This document shows, in pieces, positions 34,575 to 46,113 of a stretch of 64,000 nt of DNA; position 1 is the stretch's first letter; the number at the start of each line of letters is the position of its first letter. A program made the translations under genes and the position numbers. The DNA comes from Capsaspora owczarzaki ATCC 30864 (Eukaryota; Opisthokonta; Filasterea). The notes beneath the pieces were generated by a model. The model ran no database searches. It saw only the letters and a program-made list of their open reading frames with translations, and was not told the origin of the DNA. Where the stretch lies: contig NW_011887293.1 of the NCBI RefSeq assembly GCF_000151315.2, positions 124,001-188,000 on the forward strand, given 5' to 3'.

Positions 34575-36518
34575 TCAACCACTCAAAGCATCCACGGGAG
34601 ACCGAGCCAGTGCGGCTCGCTCGTGGGTCGCGGCAGCGCCAAGACTGGCGGGGGCAGCGGCGGAAAGACGCGATGCACCCGCTGCTTGAGAAAGGAGGCC
34701 GCCAGCAAGGGCTTTGGCGTCGGATGTCTGAAGGAGCGCGGCAAGCTTGGCAGGCGCCTGAGCACGGAGCACTTCGAGCGCCACAGTGACCTCGTTCGAA
34801 ACGGGGAGCGAGTTACTGGTGCTGGTGAGCTGACTGTCGTTGGTGGCAGTCGAGGCGGCAGGCGGAACAACCGAGAGCGGCTCGCGCAAGTGAACGTGCT
34901 GCATTGCGGTCAGCGCTTCCTGCTGGTTGCCGTTCGCCAGCACGGTCGCAACCATGTTGGAGCTTTCGAACGACTTGAGCGTGCGCGAGATGCGGTACAT
35001 GTCGGACGAGCTGCCAGACAGCAGCGGCGCCGCAGCATCGAGCGTGGCGTTGCCAGTCAGGCCAGCACCGCCGCGCGTGTTCAGTGGCAGCGAGCCAAAC
35101 ATGGAGAAGGACAGCAACACCATCATCAAGCAGACGCCCTTGCTGACATTCGAGACACGGCCAAAGCCGACGGGCGCGCGGCGGGCTGCTGCAGCGGCGG
35201 CAGTCGACATGGACGAGAACTCGTCCTTGACCGGTGCGACGCCAGACTCTGCAGCGGCAAACTTGACGTCCGCGACATTCGTCGGCAAAAGTGCGTCTTC
35301 GCCCGCAAACAGGCCAGCGTTCGCGCCAAGACCGCCAGTGATGGTCGAGACGGTGGTGGACGCGGCAGAAGCCACAGAGCCGAGCAGATTGCGGAGCTTG
35401 CGCACCTGCACGGCCAAGGAGCGGTTGCGCTCCTCGAGCTTGTTGACGCGGCCGCGGAGGGACACGTTGGCGCTCGTGTAGACGTTGACGCGCGCCTCCA
35501 GGCCCGACATGTACTCCTTCTTGCGCTTGCGCGACTCTTGGGCCGAAATCTTGTTGCGGACCTTGCGGCGCAGCTTCTTCAGGGTGCGCTCTTCGGCCTT
35601 GGTGAGAGGATGGCCATACTTGATGTCCATCTTTTCAGCCGCCATGCCGCGGCGCTCCTCCTCGGTGAGCTCGTCCATAAAGTCCTGGAGCGTTCGAGGG
35701 CCGGATGACTTGCGCGGGGCACTTGCGAGCAGCACGCCGGCAGCCTGGGCAGCGCCGGGAGCCAAGCGGCGGGCTGCAGCAGACGACCGCTTGTTGCCGC
35801 GCTTTGGCTTGCTGTCGTCAGAGTCCGAGTCTGAGCCAGCCGAGTCTGCATCGCTGTCGTTGTCGTCCTCGTCGGCAAACCCATACGCGTGCGGGGCAAA
35901 GCCCTGCTGACGCAGAATGTCCTCGGGATCCTCTAATGGCGGCAAGGGGCTGAACGGCTGCTCAATCACAGCGTCAAACGAGTCGTCGCGGAAGGTGCCC
36001 TGCTGCTCGAGCACGTCAAACGTGTCACCCACAAAGTCCATGATGGACGGGATGTTGACGAGCGTGTTGTGGGCGCCGTTCATGGCGGGGTTGGGGAGGG
36101 CGCAAGGGGCAGTCGCAGCGACGGACGAGCCGAAAGGAGCGCCGCCAGTCAAGAACGACAGCGGAGGGAGGAAGGATGGCTGGTGTTGCTGCGGTTGCAG
36201 GAGGGCGTCCCAGTTGACGGTGGGGGCAAACGCGTCCGGCGCAGACGGCAGCGGCGAGCTGTTTTCCGCCATTGTGCCCGAGCCCGGGGAGCCCGCATCG
36301 CTGCCGCCGAGCGACAGGCGGTCGTACGTCACCGAGTGGGACGAGAGAGTCGAGGCAATTTCGTCCTGCTGTCGGAGCTGCTCCAAGTTGAGCTGGAGTT
36401 GCGAGAGCGGGTCGAGCGCCAGCTGTTGTTGCTGCTGTTGTTGCTGTTGTTGTTGTTGTTCGAGGAACAGCGCAGATGCCATGTCCCACTCCAAGTCGTT
36501 GAGCAAGTCGTCCGTCAT
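34575..36518 (-). CDS. CREB3: CREB3/OASIS-type membrane-anchored bZIP transcription factor
   Basis: In animals CREB3-family factors sit in the ER membrane, are released by Golgi S1P/S2P cleavage, and activate secretory-pathway genes. This single exon of 647 residues starts MTDDLLNDLEWDMASALF, an acidic hydrophobic activation-like segment, then poly-Gln. An acidic run (DEDDNDSDADSAGSDSDSDD) precedes the family block HPLTKAEERTLKKLRRKVRN (about 300-320), the basic region with NKISAQESRKRKKEY, and a leucine zipper (about 340-390). A predicted membrane helix GVCLMMVLLSFSMFGSLPL lies at about 459-478, with a lumenal tail of about 170 residues rich in Ser and Ala. The stretch from LTKAEER through SAQESRKRKKEYMSGLEARV is diagnostic of CREB3 rather than CREB or ATF6. 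An S1P-like RxxL is not obvious right after the helix. CRE-like sites lie upstream. Confidence 0.85.
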   Translation of the reverse strand: MTDDLLNDLEWDMASALFLEQQQQQQQQQQQQLALDPLSQLQLNLEQLRQQDEIASTLSSHSVTYDRLSLGGSDAGSPGSGTMAENSSPLPSAPDAFAPTVNWDALLQPQQHQPSFLPPLSFLTGGAPFGSSVAATAPCALPNPAMNGAHNTLVNIPSIMDFVGDTFDVLEQQGTFRDDSFDAVIEQPFSPLPPLEDPEDILRQQGFAPHAYGFADEDDNDSDADSAGSDSDSDDSKPKRGNKRSSAAARRLAPGAAQAAGVLLASAPRKSSGPRTLQDFMDELTEEERRGMAAEKMDIKYGHPLTKAEERTLKKLRRKVRNKISAQESRKRKKEYMSGLEARVNVYTSANVSLRGRVNKLEERNRSLAVQVRKLRNLLGSVASAASTTVSTITGGLGANAGLFAGEDALLPTNVADVKFAAAESGVAPVKDEFSSMSTAAAAAARRAPVGFGRVSNVSKGVCLMMVLLSFSMFGSLPLNTRGGAGLTGNATLDAAAPLLSGSSSDMYRISRTLKSFESSNMVATVLANGNQQEALTAMQHVHLREPLSVVPPAASTATNDSQLTSTSNSLPVSNEVTVALEVLRAQAPAKLAALLQTSDAKALAGGLLSQAAGASRLSAAAPASLGAAATHERAALARSPVDALSG

Positions 36519-36767
36519 TTTGTTCAAAAACCAGGATTTCTGTTGGTGAAAAAAAACGATTTCTGTTGGTGAAAAAAAACGTGCTTTTGTGCCTTGTTGC
36601 TTTTTTGCTTTTTGGCGGTGTTTTCGGGTTCAGCTCAGTTCAGGTCGCAGTGTTTTTGTTGAGAATTGAGCGTTGGGTTTGTTGTTGTTGTTGGATTGTT
36701 GAACAACCAAAAAAACAAGGACTGCGCCGAGCCGAGGGAGAGCGATGGAAAGCGGCGAAGGCAAGCC

Positions 36768-36775
36768 TGACGTCA
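36768..36775. promoter_or_regulatory. palindromic cAMP-response element (CRE), TGACGTCA
   Basis: A perfect 8 bp CRE 250 bp upstream of the CREB3-like ATG (36518). CREB3-family factors are known to bind CRE-type sites, so autoregulation is possible. One such 8-mer is expected by chance in about 65 kb, so position is the main support. Confidence 0.45.
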
Positions 36776-36796
36776 CTCTGACCGAAACGAGCTGCG

Positions 36797-36804
36797 CCAC
36801 GTCA
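36797..36804 (-). promoter_or_regulatory. UPRE/ATF6-type site, TGACGTGG on the minus strand
   Basis: Reads CCACGTCA on the + strand, 22 bp upstream (in the gene's orientation) of the palindromic CRE. TGACGTGG is the UPRE consensus bound by ATF6, XBP1 and CREB3-type factors in animals. Confidence 0.42.
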
Positions 36805-37231
36805 AGAGCAGAAACGAGGAGAACGGCGGCACCGGCGAGACCGAGGGAAAGGAAAGGGAAAGGAAGAGGGACTCTGGAGAACAAAGCAAGACAGGGCGGA
36901 GGAGGGGGGAATGAGCCACGCGCGGGAGAGACCGAGGAACCCAACATTAAAAAAAAAAAAAAAAAAAAAAAGTTGGAGGTGAGTTTTTCAATGCTTTTGA
37001 CTCGAAATGCATTGAGAACGCTAGGCAAAGAAGATGCAGTGTGCGGGCAGGACAACGATGGAAGGAATCAGATAGTCACGATGCTGGCAACGAACGCAAG
37101 ATCAGAAGAGCTGCAGCGCCGCCGCAAACCAAAAAAAAAAAAATCGCATGCTTGTCGAGGAAGAAGGGCGGGAACATTGAAAAAAAAAAAAAAGCTGCCA
37201 CGTCTGCAGTTTCGGCAATGGATTTTCAGTC

Positions 37232-37270
37232 AAAAAAATAAAATAAAATAAAATAAAATAAAATAAAAAA
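37232..37270. repeat. (AAAAT)7 microsatellite
   Basis: Same pentanucleotide unit as at 26322-26372, again between two tandem minus-strand genes. Confidence 0.88.
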
Positions 37271-37669
37271 TGCAACAAGAGCCACGATGGCAGAATGTGA
37301 ACCCCAGCGACACGAACGGAACAACGCAAGGCAGACGAAGGCAGAGACCACACACACACACACATATACGCACGCGCACGAAGAAAGAAGGAACGAGGTC
37401 AAAGATGAGAAGAACTTACCGAAAAAAAAAAAAAAAGGAAAAAGGAAGAAAAAAAATGAACGAAAATGAACGAAAATGAACGAAAATGAAAAGAAAAAGG
37501 AGTGGAAACTCAGACAACACAACAAATCCAACATTGTCCTGCAATAAAGAATCAACTCAAATACCAACAACATGTGCATTGGCAAAGCTAAAATACAACG
37601 AAAAAAAGAAATCACCAAAAACTGTCAGCAACAAAGAACAGACAAACAACACCGAACGCTCACATCCCT

Positions 37670-40600
37670 TCACATCGCGTCAGACATGGCGGTCGCTTGT
37701 GGATCGACAGATGCAAATGAATCAACCTTGTCGACTGGAGCAAGCGAGGCATCTGGCGCATCCGCCTGTGCGTTGACTTGTTCCAATGGCGCACTTTCGT
37801 CGACCAACGGTGCAACCTCGTTGTCCGGAGCAAACGAAGAAGAAGCACCCTCGTCACCTGCAGCAACAGACACGTTCTCGTTCAACGACTCGGCTTCGTG
37901 CTGGACTGGAGCCTCGCCTGCCGTCGTCGCGTCGGTGCTGTGCTTGACTGAAAAGGTCGATCCAGCACCAACAGGAGCCGACGACACAACAAAGCCACTG
38001 CTGCTGCTACTACTCGCACCAGCGTGCGTTCCACCCTCGTGGTCCATCTCTGCCGGATGAAGCAGATCGCCATCAATATCAATGGGTGCCTCCTCATGTT
38101 GATCCAGGCCATTCGACCCGTAGTTCTGACGCTGCAATGGATTGCCGTCGTGTTCCTCGCTGTCTGCGTCATGGAAGGCAGCAGGGTGTGTGGTCTCGAC
38201 ATCAATGTCAGCGCCGTCGCCGTGTGCCTCGTCCTCGGCATCCTCCTCATCAATCGACATGGCTTGCGCGTCGCTGTCAACGCCAACAACGTTTGTCGAG
38301 TGATAGTTATGATGATGATGATGGCCATTCGAGAGCACCGCTACTGCCGGCTCGGATTTGGCGACAGATGGCTGCGCAGTCGAGACAACAAACGACATAC
38401 TGGCTGGTGGGGCGCTCACACCGTGGTCGAGGTCCGACGGCGCAGCAGCAGAGCCTGCCGATGGTGGTACGCCAGGCACTGCTGGAGCCTTGACACGACG
38501 AATGACAATCTTGCGCGTTGCCCGCGGCGCGTCGGGATCAAACCGGATTTTGTGTGCGCGTACCATCGACTGAACCAGCGTGACGTGCAGCACAAACGCC
38601 AAATGCCGCAATCGCTTGAAATAGACAGCGTTGGACGCAGTGGCGAGCTCCCAGACGCGCGTCATCATGTCGTGGGTGATGATGGTGACGGGTGGCGGGC
38701 GCTCGAGCAGCAGCAGCACGGCATGGCAGCGCACCATGGGTTCCGGATCCCGTTCAGCCAGCTTGAGGAGCTTGTGGATGGCGCGCTGCGCCGTGGCGAT
38801 GGTCGCCGCGGATGCCAACGGCGACACTAGCGTCATTGCCCATAATCCGCGCATGGCAGCGAGTCGCACGTCGGTGAAATGGCCATACCGCGCATGACTG
38901 GAAAAGACGCCGATATCAATGGTCAGAACGCCCCGTGCCTGAATGAGGGACATGCCGTTCAAGCAGCTGACGGCCACGACATGCCGATACGAAGGATTGA
39001 GCTTTTCGAGCGAGAGCAACCGCGTAAACTCGGCCAGAATCACGTGGATGGGATGCTCGTACGGGAAGGGGAGCGTGTCGGTGGGTTTGAGGTCGTAGTC
39101 GTCCGTGACCGTTTCGGCCAGTCCGTCAATGATGGCGGCAATGTAATGCGCGTCCGTGTACGGGTTGACCGAGTTGTCATTCATCTCGAGCACGTCGAGC
39201 AAAAAGCGCACCACGCCCCACGGGCACGGGGGATTGCGCAGACCTGGGCGCCGCAGCCGAATGGTGCCCAGCGCGCGCACAAAGGCCTTTTTCAGGTGGT
39301 AGTTGGCAAAATTGGTAAAGTCGTTGGGCTCGACGAGATAGTCGGTGAAGGCCGAGACCACTGGCGGGTTTGGCACTGCAGCAGTCGGTGGCGGGGGCGA
39401 AGGCGGGGCCTTGACATTCAAGTAGGCGAACGCGTGCTGTGTTTCCTTGTCGCGCTGGTGGCTCGTGATGCAAAAGCGCTTTCGGAACTCGTCCATGAGG
39501 TAGCGGATGCCATTCAAATTCGGATCGAGCGACGCCATGGACGCAAGCGCAAACACGGCGGCCAGCCGTAGCCGATGAAACACGCGCTCGTTGTGCAAAA
39601 CCTTGACCAACGTCGTCCACGTCGCGAGCGATGGCCGGTCGGCGAGCTTCTTGATGGCCTCGTGCTGCACATTAATGTCACGCTCGACCGCGATCAGATC
39701 GAGCTCAATGTCCTCGCCCGTTTCGAGCACGTAACGCTTCTTTTTCGCACGAGCGCGACCTGCCTTGGTGACCAAGGGCAGCTCCATGGTCTGCTGCTCG
39801 GCCTCGATGCGCATTTGGTGGTCAAAGGCACCATCAAACTCGTGAAGATGAAAGTTGATGGCGCCCGTCTTGATCAGGCCCCTGCCCGAGTTGGACAGGG
39901 CGACGGTCAGGGCTGATGCTGTGTGGGTGCTCGAGTTGTGGCCCGAGCCATGGCGTTCGTTGAGCATGATGCTGTGTTGCTGGACTTCTTCCAGGCTCAT
40001 GGTGCTTGGCAGATGGTTGGAAAACTGCGCGGCAAACGTGCCAGGGTAGTAGGCCATTGTGGCGCTCGTGACGGTGGAGCGCGCGTGACCAAAAGTGTTT
40101 AGCCGAGCGGCCGCCGCGTCTTTGGCACGTTGCTGCATGGCAAATGGGTTGTTGGCGACGTCGGGATCAAGATCCTCGGGACTTATGTGGTCAGCCATGG
40201 CCTCCTGCAGCACGTCGCTCGAGAGTGATTGGCCCATGGCGTTGGATGCTCGCGCACTCGACGTGAGTTGCTCGCCGTAGGGGTGGCGACGCGTGCAGAC
40301 GTGCTGCCGGCACTCGACCTCGATGGCATTGCGACGCTTGTTGAAGAGCATAGAGATTTCAAGCAGGGCCGAGCCCGACTCGTACACGAGCTGCTCGGCA
40401 AACAGTTTGAGCTCGTGGCCAGAGACCTTTTTGACCACCTTGAAGAATTCCTTGGTCGAGAGCACGGCGCCGTGCGTGCCAGTGTGCGTCAAGCTGGCAT
40501 GGCCTCGAGAAGACTTGCGGTGGCTGTTGTCCGCATCGTCGTCGTCGTCGTCGTCCTTGTCTTTGGGGCGATTGGCGCTGGCTTGCGCTGCGCTCCCGGC

Positions 40601-42658
40601 GGTCGCCTGCTTGAGGCGCGTGAAAACCGTGTGAACGACACGCTGGACCATTTCAATGCCAATGCGGCCTTCGACCAAGCGGAGAACAAGATTGGCTTTG
40701 CGGCGCCGCAATTCGCCAAAGCGCGCCAAGGCCGGGTCGTTGACATCCAGGCCATCCGAGCACAGGGGTGGCAAATTGACATCCGCCTGTGCCACGCGCT
40801 CCATTTCTTGCTCAATCCACCATCGGTACTCGTTGTTGCCAAACATTTGTCTTCGGAACAAGCCCGAAATGTACCGCGCAAGGCCCTCAACAAGCCACTC
40901 ATCGCTGCCACGCTCCATCGTGATGCCGAAGCCAATCCACTGGGATGCCAGTGCGTAGGCCTGAGCGCATCGCGTCTCGACAGGCTGATCAATGACGCGC
41001 TCGCAGTGTAGCAACCGCGACGAGAAGATGGACATGCCAGCAAAGCGCAAGACATCGTCAAAACACTCTTCCACAAAGACCTGGTGGTAGGAGCCAAAGG
41101 GAGAGGGCATGCCAAAGTAGAGCTCAAAGAACTCAACAGACGAGCCCGTCATCTGGGTGCTTTGGATGAGCTCGGGCAGGAGACCGACCAGCGCAAAGTG
41201 GGTCACTCGGTTTGCGTGCGGGTCACCCCAGATATCAAAAGGTCCCACGGCGATGCCGATTGCTCCAGCGACGGTCGGCACATTCAAGGCATAGTGAAAG
41301 TAGCGCCAGCCTTCGTCGCGGTTGCCGGGGGCGACTTGCTGCTGGCTTAACAAGTCTCCAGAGCATACAGCGCTCAAGCCTGGGTTGACAATGACGTGAA
41401 TGTCCCACTTGCATCTGTCTGTCAAGGTATCGACACACGGCATCCATAGTCTCGCGGATCCATGTTGCTGGAAAAGGTGCAAAAGTAAGCATTAGAAACG
41501 TCCCGCCGAACGTTCAGCCGCCACATCTTTGTTGCAGCGTTGCAAACAAAAAACACACACACACAGACACAACTTTTTGAACATTGCTCTTATTTACCTC
41601 GCCTTCGCTAAACATGTGCGGCTGTCGATCCGCAAAGGCGCCGCGAGTCGGGTCGGGAAGGACAAAATGCAAGCCGCCCACAGGTTGCACCAGTTCGTAC
41701 TCGATGCGCACTCGGAACGGCACGACAGTGTAGTGATCGGATGGTACGAACGAATCATCTGATAGAGGTAAAGGAGCCGCCGCGGTCTGTGCCTCGGATT
41801 GGTCCACTTCCATGGCCGAAGCTGTGGTGCCATCCTCGTTCGGATCGGCAGCTGCTCCAGCCCCTGCGCTCTGGGCGGGTTGAACAGGAATGCGGTTGAC
41901 AAGAATGGTGCCCGCCGGCAAGAATACTGTCAACTCGCCCTCGTCGCCCTTGCTGCACGCCGTTCGGTAATCTGAAAACAGGCAATGCGTGTCTCTACGA
42001 GAAGAATCACAACCAAAGTCCCGGGCAGAGTTGTTTTTCAAGTCAAACCAAAAACAACAATCAAACGTGAGACGATCAAATCGAAAATGTTCAACATGTC
42101 AGAAATTTCAGAATTTCATGACATGTCAGAAATCTCAGACTCTGAGAGTGTGTGGCATCCCGAATCATCCAACGACGGCGGGCCCTTCAATGGCAAAAAA
42201 AAAAGAACAGCGATCTCAACAGTTGCGCGCCCAGCAACACAAACACGAGAGCAAAAACGGACTCACAGGAAGGCGACGTCGGGGTCGTTGGCAATGTTGA
42301 GGCGCGGATCAAACCATTCATGTTGCGCTGGCTGGAAGACGCCGCGGCGATCGGCGACGCTGGCACGGAGGATGCGGCATTGGCGCGAGTGCAATCGGAT
42401 GGCGGGCAAGAAGGACGCAGCAGCAGCAGGAGCAGGAGGAGCAGGATGATCGCCAGAGACAGAGACAGAGGACGAAGCATCAATGGAGGCAGCCACCAGC
42501 GAGGCGACGGACGCGGTCGCAGGGAGGAGCGGCTGCAGGAGGAGCTCGGCAACGCCGTGGACTTGGCGCTCGAGGAGATCGATACGGAGCTCAAGCAGCT
42601 CATGCAGGACATCAAAGCCACGCTCGAGCGCAGCGTAATGCGTGTCCGACACTGACAT
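37670..42658 (-). CDS. TAF2: TFIID subunit TAF2
   Basis: TAF2 is the TFIID subunit that contacts the initiator and downstream promoter DNA. Exons 42267-42658, 41598-41952 and 37670-41467 join in phase (phases 2 and 0) for 1,514 residues. The start MSVSDTHYAALERGFD at 42658 leads into LRIDLLERQVHGVAEL and IRLHSRQCRILRASV, the family's first strands, with an Ala-rich insert between. GGLHFVLPDPTRGAFADRQ, LWMPCVD and AGMSIFSSRLLH recall human TAF2. The protein has the fold of M1 aminopeptidases but no HExxH: the equivalent helix reads YALASQWIGFGI before DEWLVEGLARYI, so it should be catalytically dead, as TAF2 is. HEAT-like repeats follow (SYRHVVAVSCLNGMSLIQ, YGHFTDVRLAAMRGL). The last 270 residues are acidic and low-complexity, whereas the animal tail is basic and His-rich. 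The second exon uses an acceptor ending gtgcag at 41953. Confidence 0.92.
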
Positions 42659-43132
42659 GAAAGTCAAGAAGAAGAAGAAGAAGAAGAAGAAGACGAAGAC
42701 GAAGACGTAGAAGGAAGGAAGAAGGAAGAAGGAAAAAAGTGTGCGAGTTCAATGTTGAGCAGGCAGACGAAAGGGAAGCAAAACACGACTGAGCCACTCA
42801 GAGCCCAAACTGAACTGGATGTTGGATTTGGATCTGGATTGAACGGGGTTGGATGAGATGGGTTGGAATTGAATGGAATTGATTTGGAAGACGGTTGGAG
42901 GCAGCAACCATTCAAAACCCAAACACTGCCACAAGCAAGACTACACACGAGATGAAAAGAACAAGATGAACGGTCGATAAACAAATACATGCATGAGCGG
43001 AAGAGTTTCTTTTTTAAAAATTGACACGCACACTGACAAAGAAAACACCAACAAAAAAAAAAGGATGTCGACAAAAAAATATAACGAAAAGAAGAAGAAA
43101 AAAAGCAAAAGATAATCGCTCGCTACTGGCGC
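42659..43132. other. intergenic region between TAF2 and ATP6AP2
   Basis: 474 bp with a GAA repeat just upstream of the TAF2 start (42669-42695) and a region of GGATTGGAT-like repeats (42820-42895). No gene seen. Confidence 0.45.
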
Positions 43133-45086
43133 TTAGTCGCTCTTAGGGCGTGTGTTGGTCATGCGGTAGATGACGCTGTCATAGCCAGGGTCGAGGTACA
43201 TGAGCGAGTAAACGACGAGGACGAGGGCAATGGCCAAAAGCAGGAAGAGCCAGAGAATAATGTTGAACATCTCGGGCCAAATGTCGGTGGTGGTGGCGGC
43301 AGCAACGTCGCGGCGAGAAGCAGTGGCGGAAGCAACGACATCCGAGCGGCAGCGAACAGCGAACGGCAGCTCGCGGTTGGCGACAGTGCTCTTGAGGGCA
43401 GCGCACGCGGCCTCTTGGGCAGACTCCTTGGTGTAGACGTTGGGGAACAAGCTGGCAAAAGTGTCGGCGACGGCCTTGGGCAAGTGCGGCTTGACGGCGT
43501 CAAGAAGCGCGTCGAGGTTTTCGGTGGAAATGGCAAGGGGAGCGGTGTCGAGGAGCAAGACCTCAACAAGGGCGTTGCCGCCATATCGGGCAGAGGCCGA
43601 TGCGCTGAACGAGGCAATGAACTGGTTGACGAGGGCAACGGCGGCAGCAAGACGCTCCTCCGAGTAGGCAGCGCGGACGCCGGACATGGACGACAGCACA
43701 AAGGTGGCCATCTCGGGCTCGAACGAGTTGCGAGCGTTCAGGTAGGCGAGGGCAGAGTAGAAGAGGTTGAGCTCGGCGACAAGGGCAACCATCTCAGAAT
43801 CAGCAGCAGTGAACTTGACAGTCTGGCCGTTGGCAAGAGTAACAGTCAAGGTCTCGGGGGTCGACTCGACGCCAGCAAGCGCGGCAGCGAGGCGGAGCGA
43901 AGGGGTCACGTTCGAAAGAACGACGCGGTTGGACTTTTGCGCGTCAGTCTTGGCAAGAGCGGCGTGCACGTTGGCAGCAGCAGCCATCTAACAGTTTGGG
44001 AAATGGGATTGTGGTAAGACATTGTCCAAACAGCCAAACGCGGGCACGGTGCCCACAATAGGGTCAGTGCACGACCTACCTGAGCATCAGCAGAGACGGA
44101 GAGAGTGAGGGACTCGTTGAAGACTTGAGTGAAGGTGTCGAGAATCGAGCTGTGGGTGGAGCCAGAGTAGGCGGACGAGAAGGCAGAAACCTCACGGTCT
44201 GAGGAGAGCGAAAGCACCCAAGGTGTGAGCGAAAAAGAGAGAGGAGCGAGAAAAGGAGAGAAAACAGAGGTGAGTGAGTGGAAATCACACGAAACAATAA
44301 GGCGAAAACAAAAACAGCCTCTCGACGTACTCTTGTTCATCCAAGCAGAGCCGATAATGCCATGTTGGCCGGGACGGGCGCCGGTGAGGGCAGTCATGAG
44401 CGAAACGAGCGGGTTGCCAACGCGGTGTTGGACGGGGAAGACGGTCTCAGCCTCGAGGGAAATGTCTGTTTGTGATGGAAACATGGAAGTTGTGAGGAAC
44501 ACTCTGCGCAGACACACGAAAAAAAGGTGCAGAGACAACACGCGAAGGAGGGCAGGCACGATGCGACCAAAGGCATACCAGAAGCAGCGTTTTGAACGAC
44601 AATCAAAACGTTGGCCGAAGGGCGGTGGAGAAAGTCGGTCTCGGGGAGCGCAGCCTCAAGCGCCTTGGCAGCGTTTGGGCGGACGGGGAAGACATCGTCG
44701 GCGATAACGGGCATGGGGATTTGCATGGCGGCAGAGAGGAGGGGGGCGACTTGGCGGAGGCGGAGAGTCTCGTCGCCAGTGAAGGCCGAGAACTTGACGC
44801 CCGCGGGGCTGTTGGCAATCACCAACTTGGAGTGCCGGGCCTTTGTTGATGCATGCAGCAAAAAAAAACAGATGTGCGGGGTGGAGAGGAAGAAAGTGAG
44901 TATCAGAGAGAGTCGACGATGCGTCAAAAAGCAATCCTAACGAATGAGCGTTGACTTGACTCTGATCCCGAGTGCTGAAGCGACAGGGCTCGATGCAGTC
45001 AAGTCCCAAGAACAATACCCCCACCCCCACCCCCGGGGTCTCCAACCACCACACCGAAAAAGCAACCATCAAAAGCAATAAAGATC

Positions 45087-45137
<51 letters not shown>

Positions 45138-45816
45138 CCTCATGTGCTTTTTTCGTTTTCAGGCTTTTTCCCCCTTTTTTCATGATGCTTTTTGTTTTTC
45201 GATTTCCTTTTGTTCACCCGGCTTGAAAACGGCGAAACGACGCTGGATTGATGAGGAAAAGCGGGGACGCCTCTTGATCAATGAAGCGCCGGAGAGGAGA
45301 GCCTTGGCGTTGACAGCGAGCCACCAACAAGCGGGGGGGAAGAGAAGAAGCTCATGGGGCATTGAGCTTTTGGAAAAAAAAAAAAAAAAAAAAAAAACTT
45401 GGTTCTTGTGCTTGGGGTTCTGCTTCACTCGAGAAAGGGCGCTTGGTCTGCGAGATGGGGGTGAGGTCATCGGTGCTTACAGAGTCGTGGTTGACGGGGA
45501 AGACAACGACGTCGCCGCTTCGGTCGTGGAACAGCTCTGCATTGTCAGCGAGAAAAAAAAAAAAAAAAAAAAAGGCCAACAAGTTTTGAAGCAAGCGTGA
45601 GTGAGTGGAGTTTGTCGTTCAGACCGAGTTCCAAGCAAAAAAAGTCGACAGCCCAGGGTTGAGACAATGTGTGCTCCAGTTCGGGTCGAGGTGTGAAGCG
45701 GGGAGCAGTGGAAAGAAGAGCGGAGAAAGCAGAATGAAATGGGGGGAAAAACTAAAAAAAAAAAAAAAAATTCAATGGGTTTTTTCCCCACTGCGATTCC
45801 ACTCATGACAAAAAGG

Positions 45817-45893
<77 letters not shown>

Positions 45894-46113
45894 TGGTTCT
45901 TCTTCTTCTTTCATCGATTGAAGCCAGACGCCCTCCCGAGCTCAATGGAGTAGGGAATGGGGCTTTTGCTTGTTTTGTTGTTGTTGAAGAGAGTCGGGAC
46001 AGTGCCCTGAGGGTTGGAATGGATTGTGGTTGTGCAGAGGGCGTACGTGGCTTGGCAGACGCAGCGAGCGTTGCGACGAGCGCTACAAGCACGAGCGACA
46101 GGGCAGCGCGCAT
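43133..46113 (-). CDS. ATP6AP2: ATP6AP2 (prorenin receptor / V-ATPase accessory protein 2) orthologue
   Basis: A type I membrane protein that helps assemble the V-ATPase in the secretory pathway. The six exons 46047-46113, 45481-45536, 44579-44840, 44331-44465, 44080-44198 and 43133-43987 sum to 497 residues with matching phases. The signal peptide is MRAALSLVLVALVATLAASA. LVIANSPAGVKFSAF and LHRPSANVLIVVQNA match the human lumenal front (SILKSPGSVVF, FHRPRATVMV). The membrane helix FNIILWLFLLLAIALVLVVY and the tail MYLDPGYDSVIYRMTNTR are nearly the human C-terminus (NMDPGYDSIIYRMTNQ), which settles the call. The protein is longer than the human one (350 residues), mostly from lumenal inserts. 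The small second exon is inferred from phase and composition and is the least certain. Two long A/T runs lie in introns 1 and 2. The gene is divergent from PTS. Confidence 0.87.
45092..45136. repeat. A45 run (T run on the gene strand), ATP6AP2 intron 2
   Basis: An uninterrupted homopolymer of 45 A on the + strand. Shorter runs lie at 45374-45397 and 45550-45571. Confidence 0.9.
45819..45891. repeat. A73 run (T run on the gene strand), ATP6AP2 intron 1
   Basis: An uninterrupted 73-base homopolymer, the longest in the window. It is followed by CTTGGTTCTT, the same ten bases that follow the A run ending at 45397, so the two places may share an origin by duplication. Confidence 0.9.

Larger units (their letters stand above)
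36519..37669. other. promoter region of the CREB3-like gene and 3' flank of TAF2
   Basis: 1.15 kb. The part next to the CREB3-like start carries two CRE/UPRE-type motifs (36768-36804). Further on are A runs (36952-36971, 37131-37143, 37179-37192), an AAAAT repeat and a (CA)n patch at 37353-37363. No gene is supported. Confidence 0.5.

Noticed and set aside
43159-43701. A 180-codon minus-strand frame rich in Pro, Ser and Arg.
   Set aside because: A shifted frame of the ATP6AP2 last exon.
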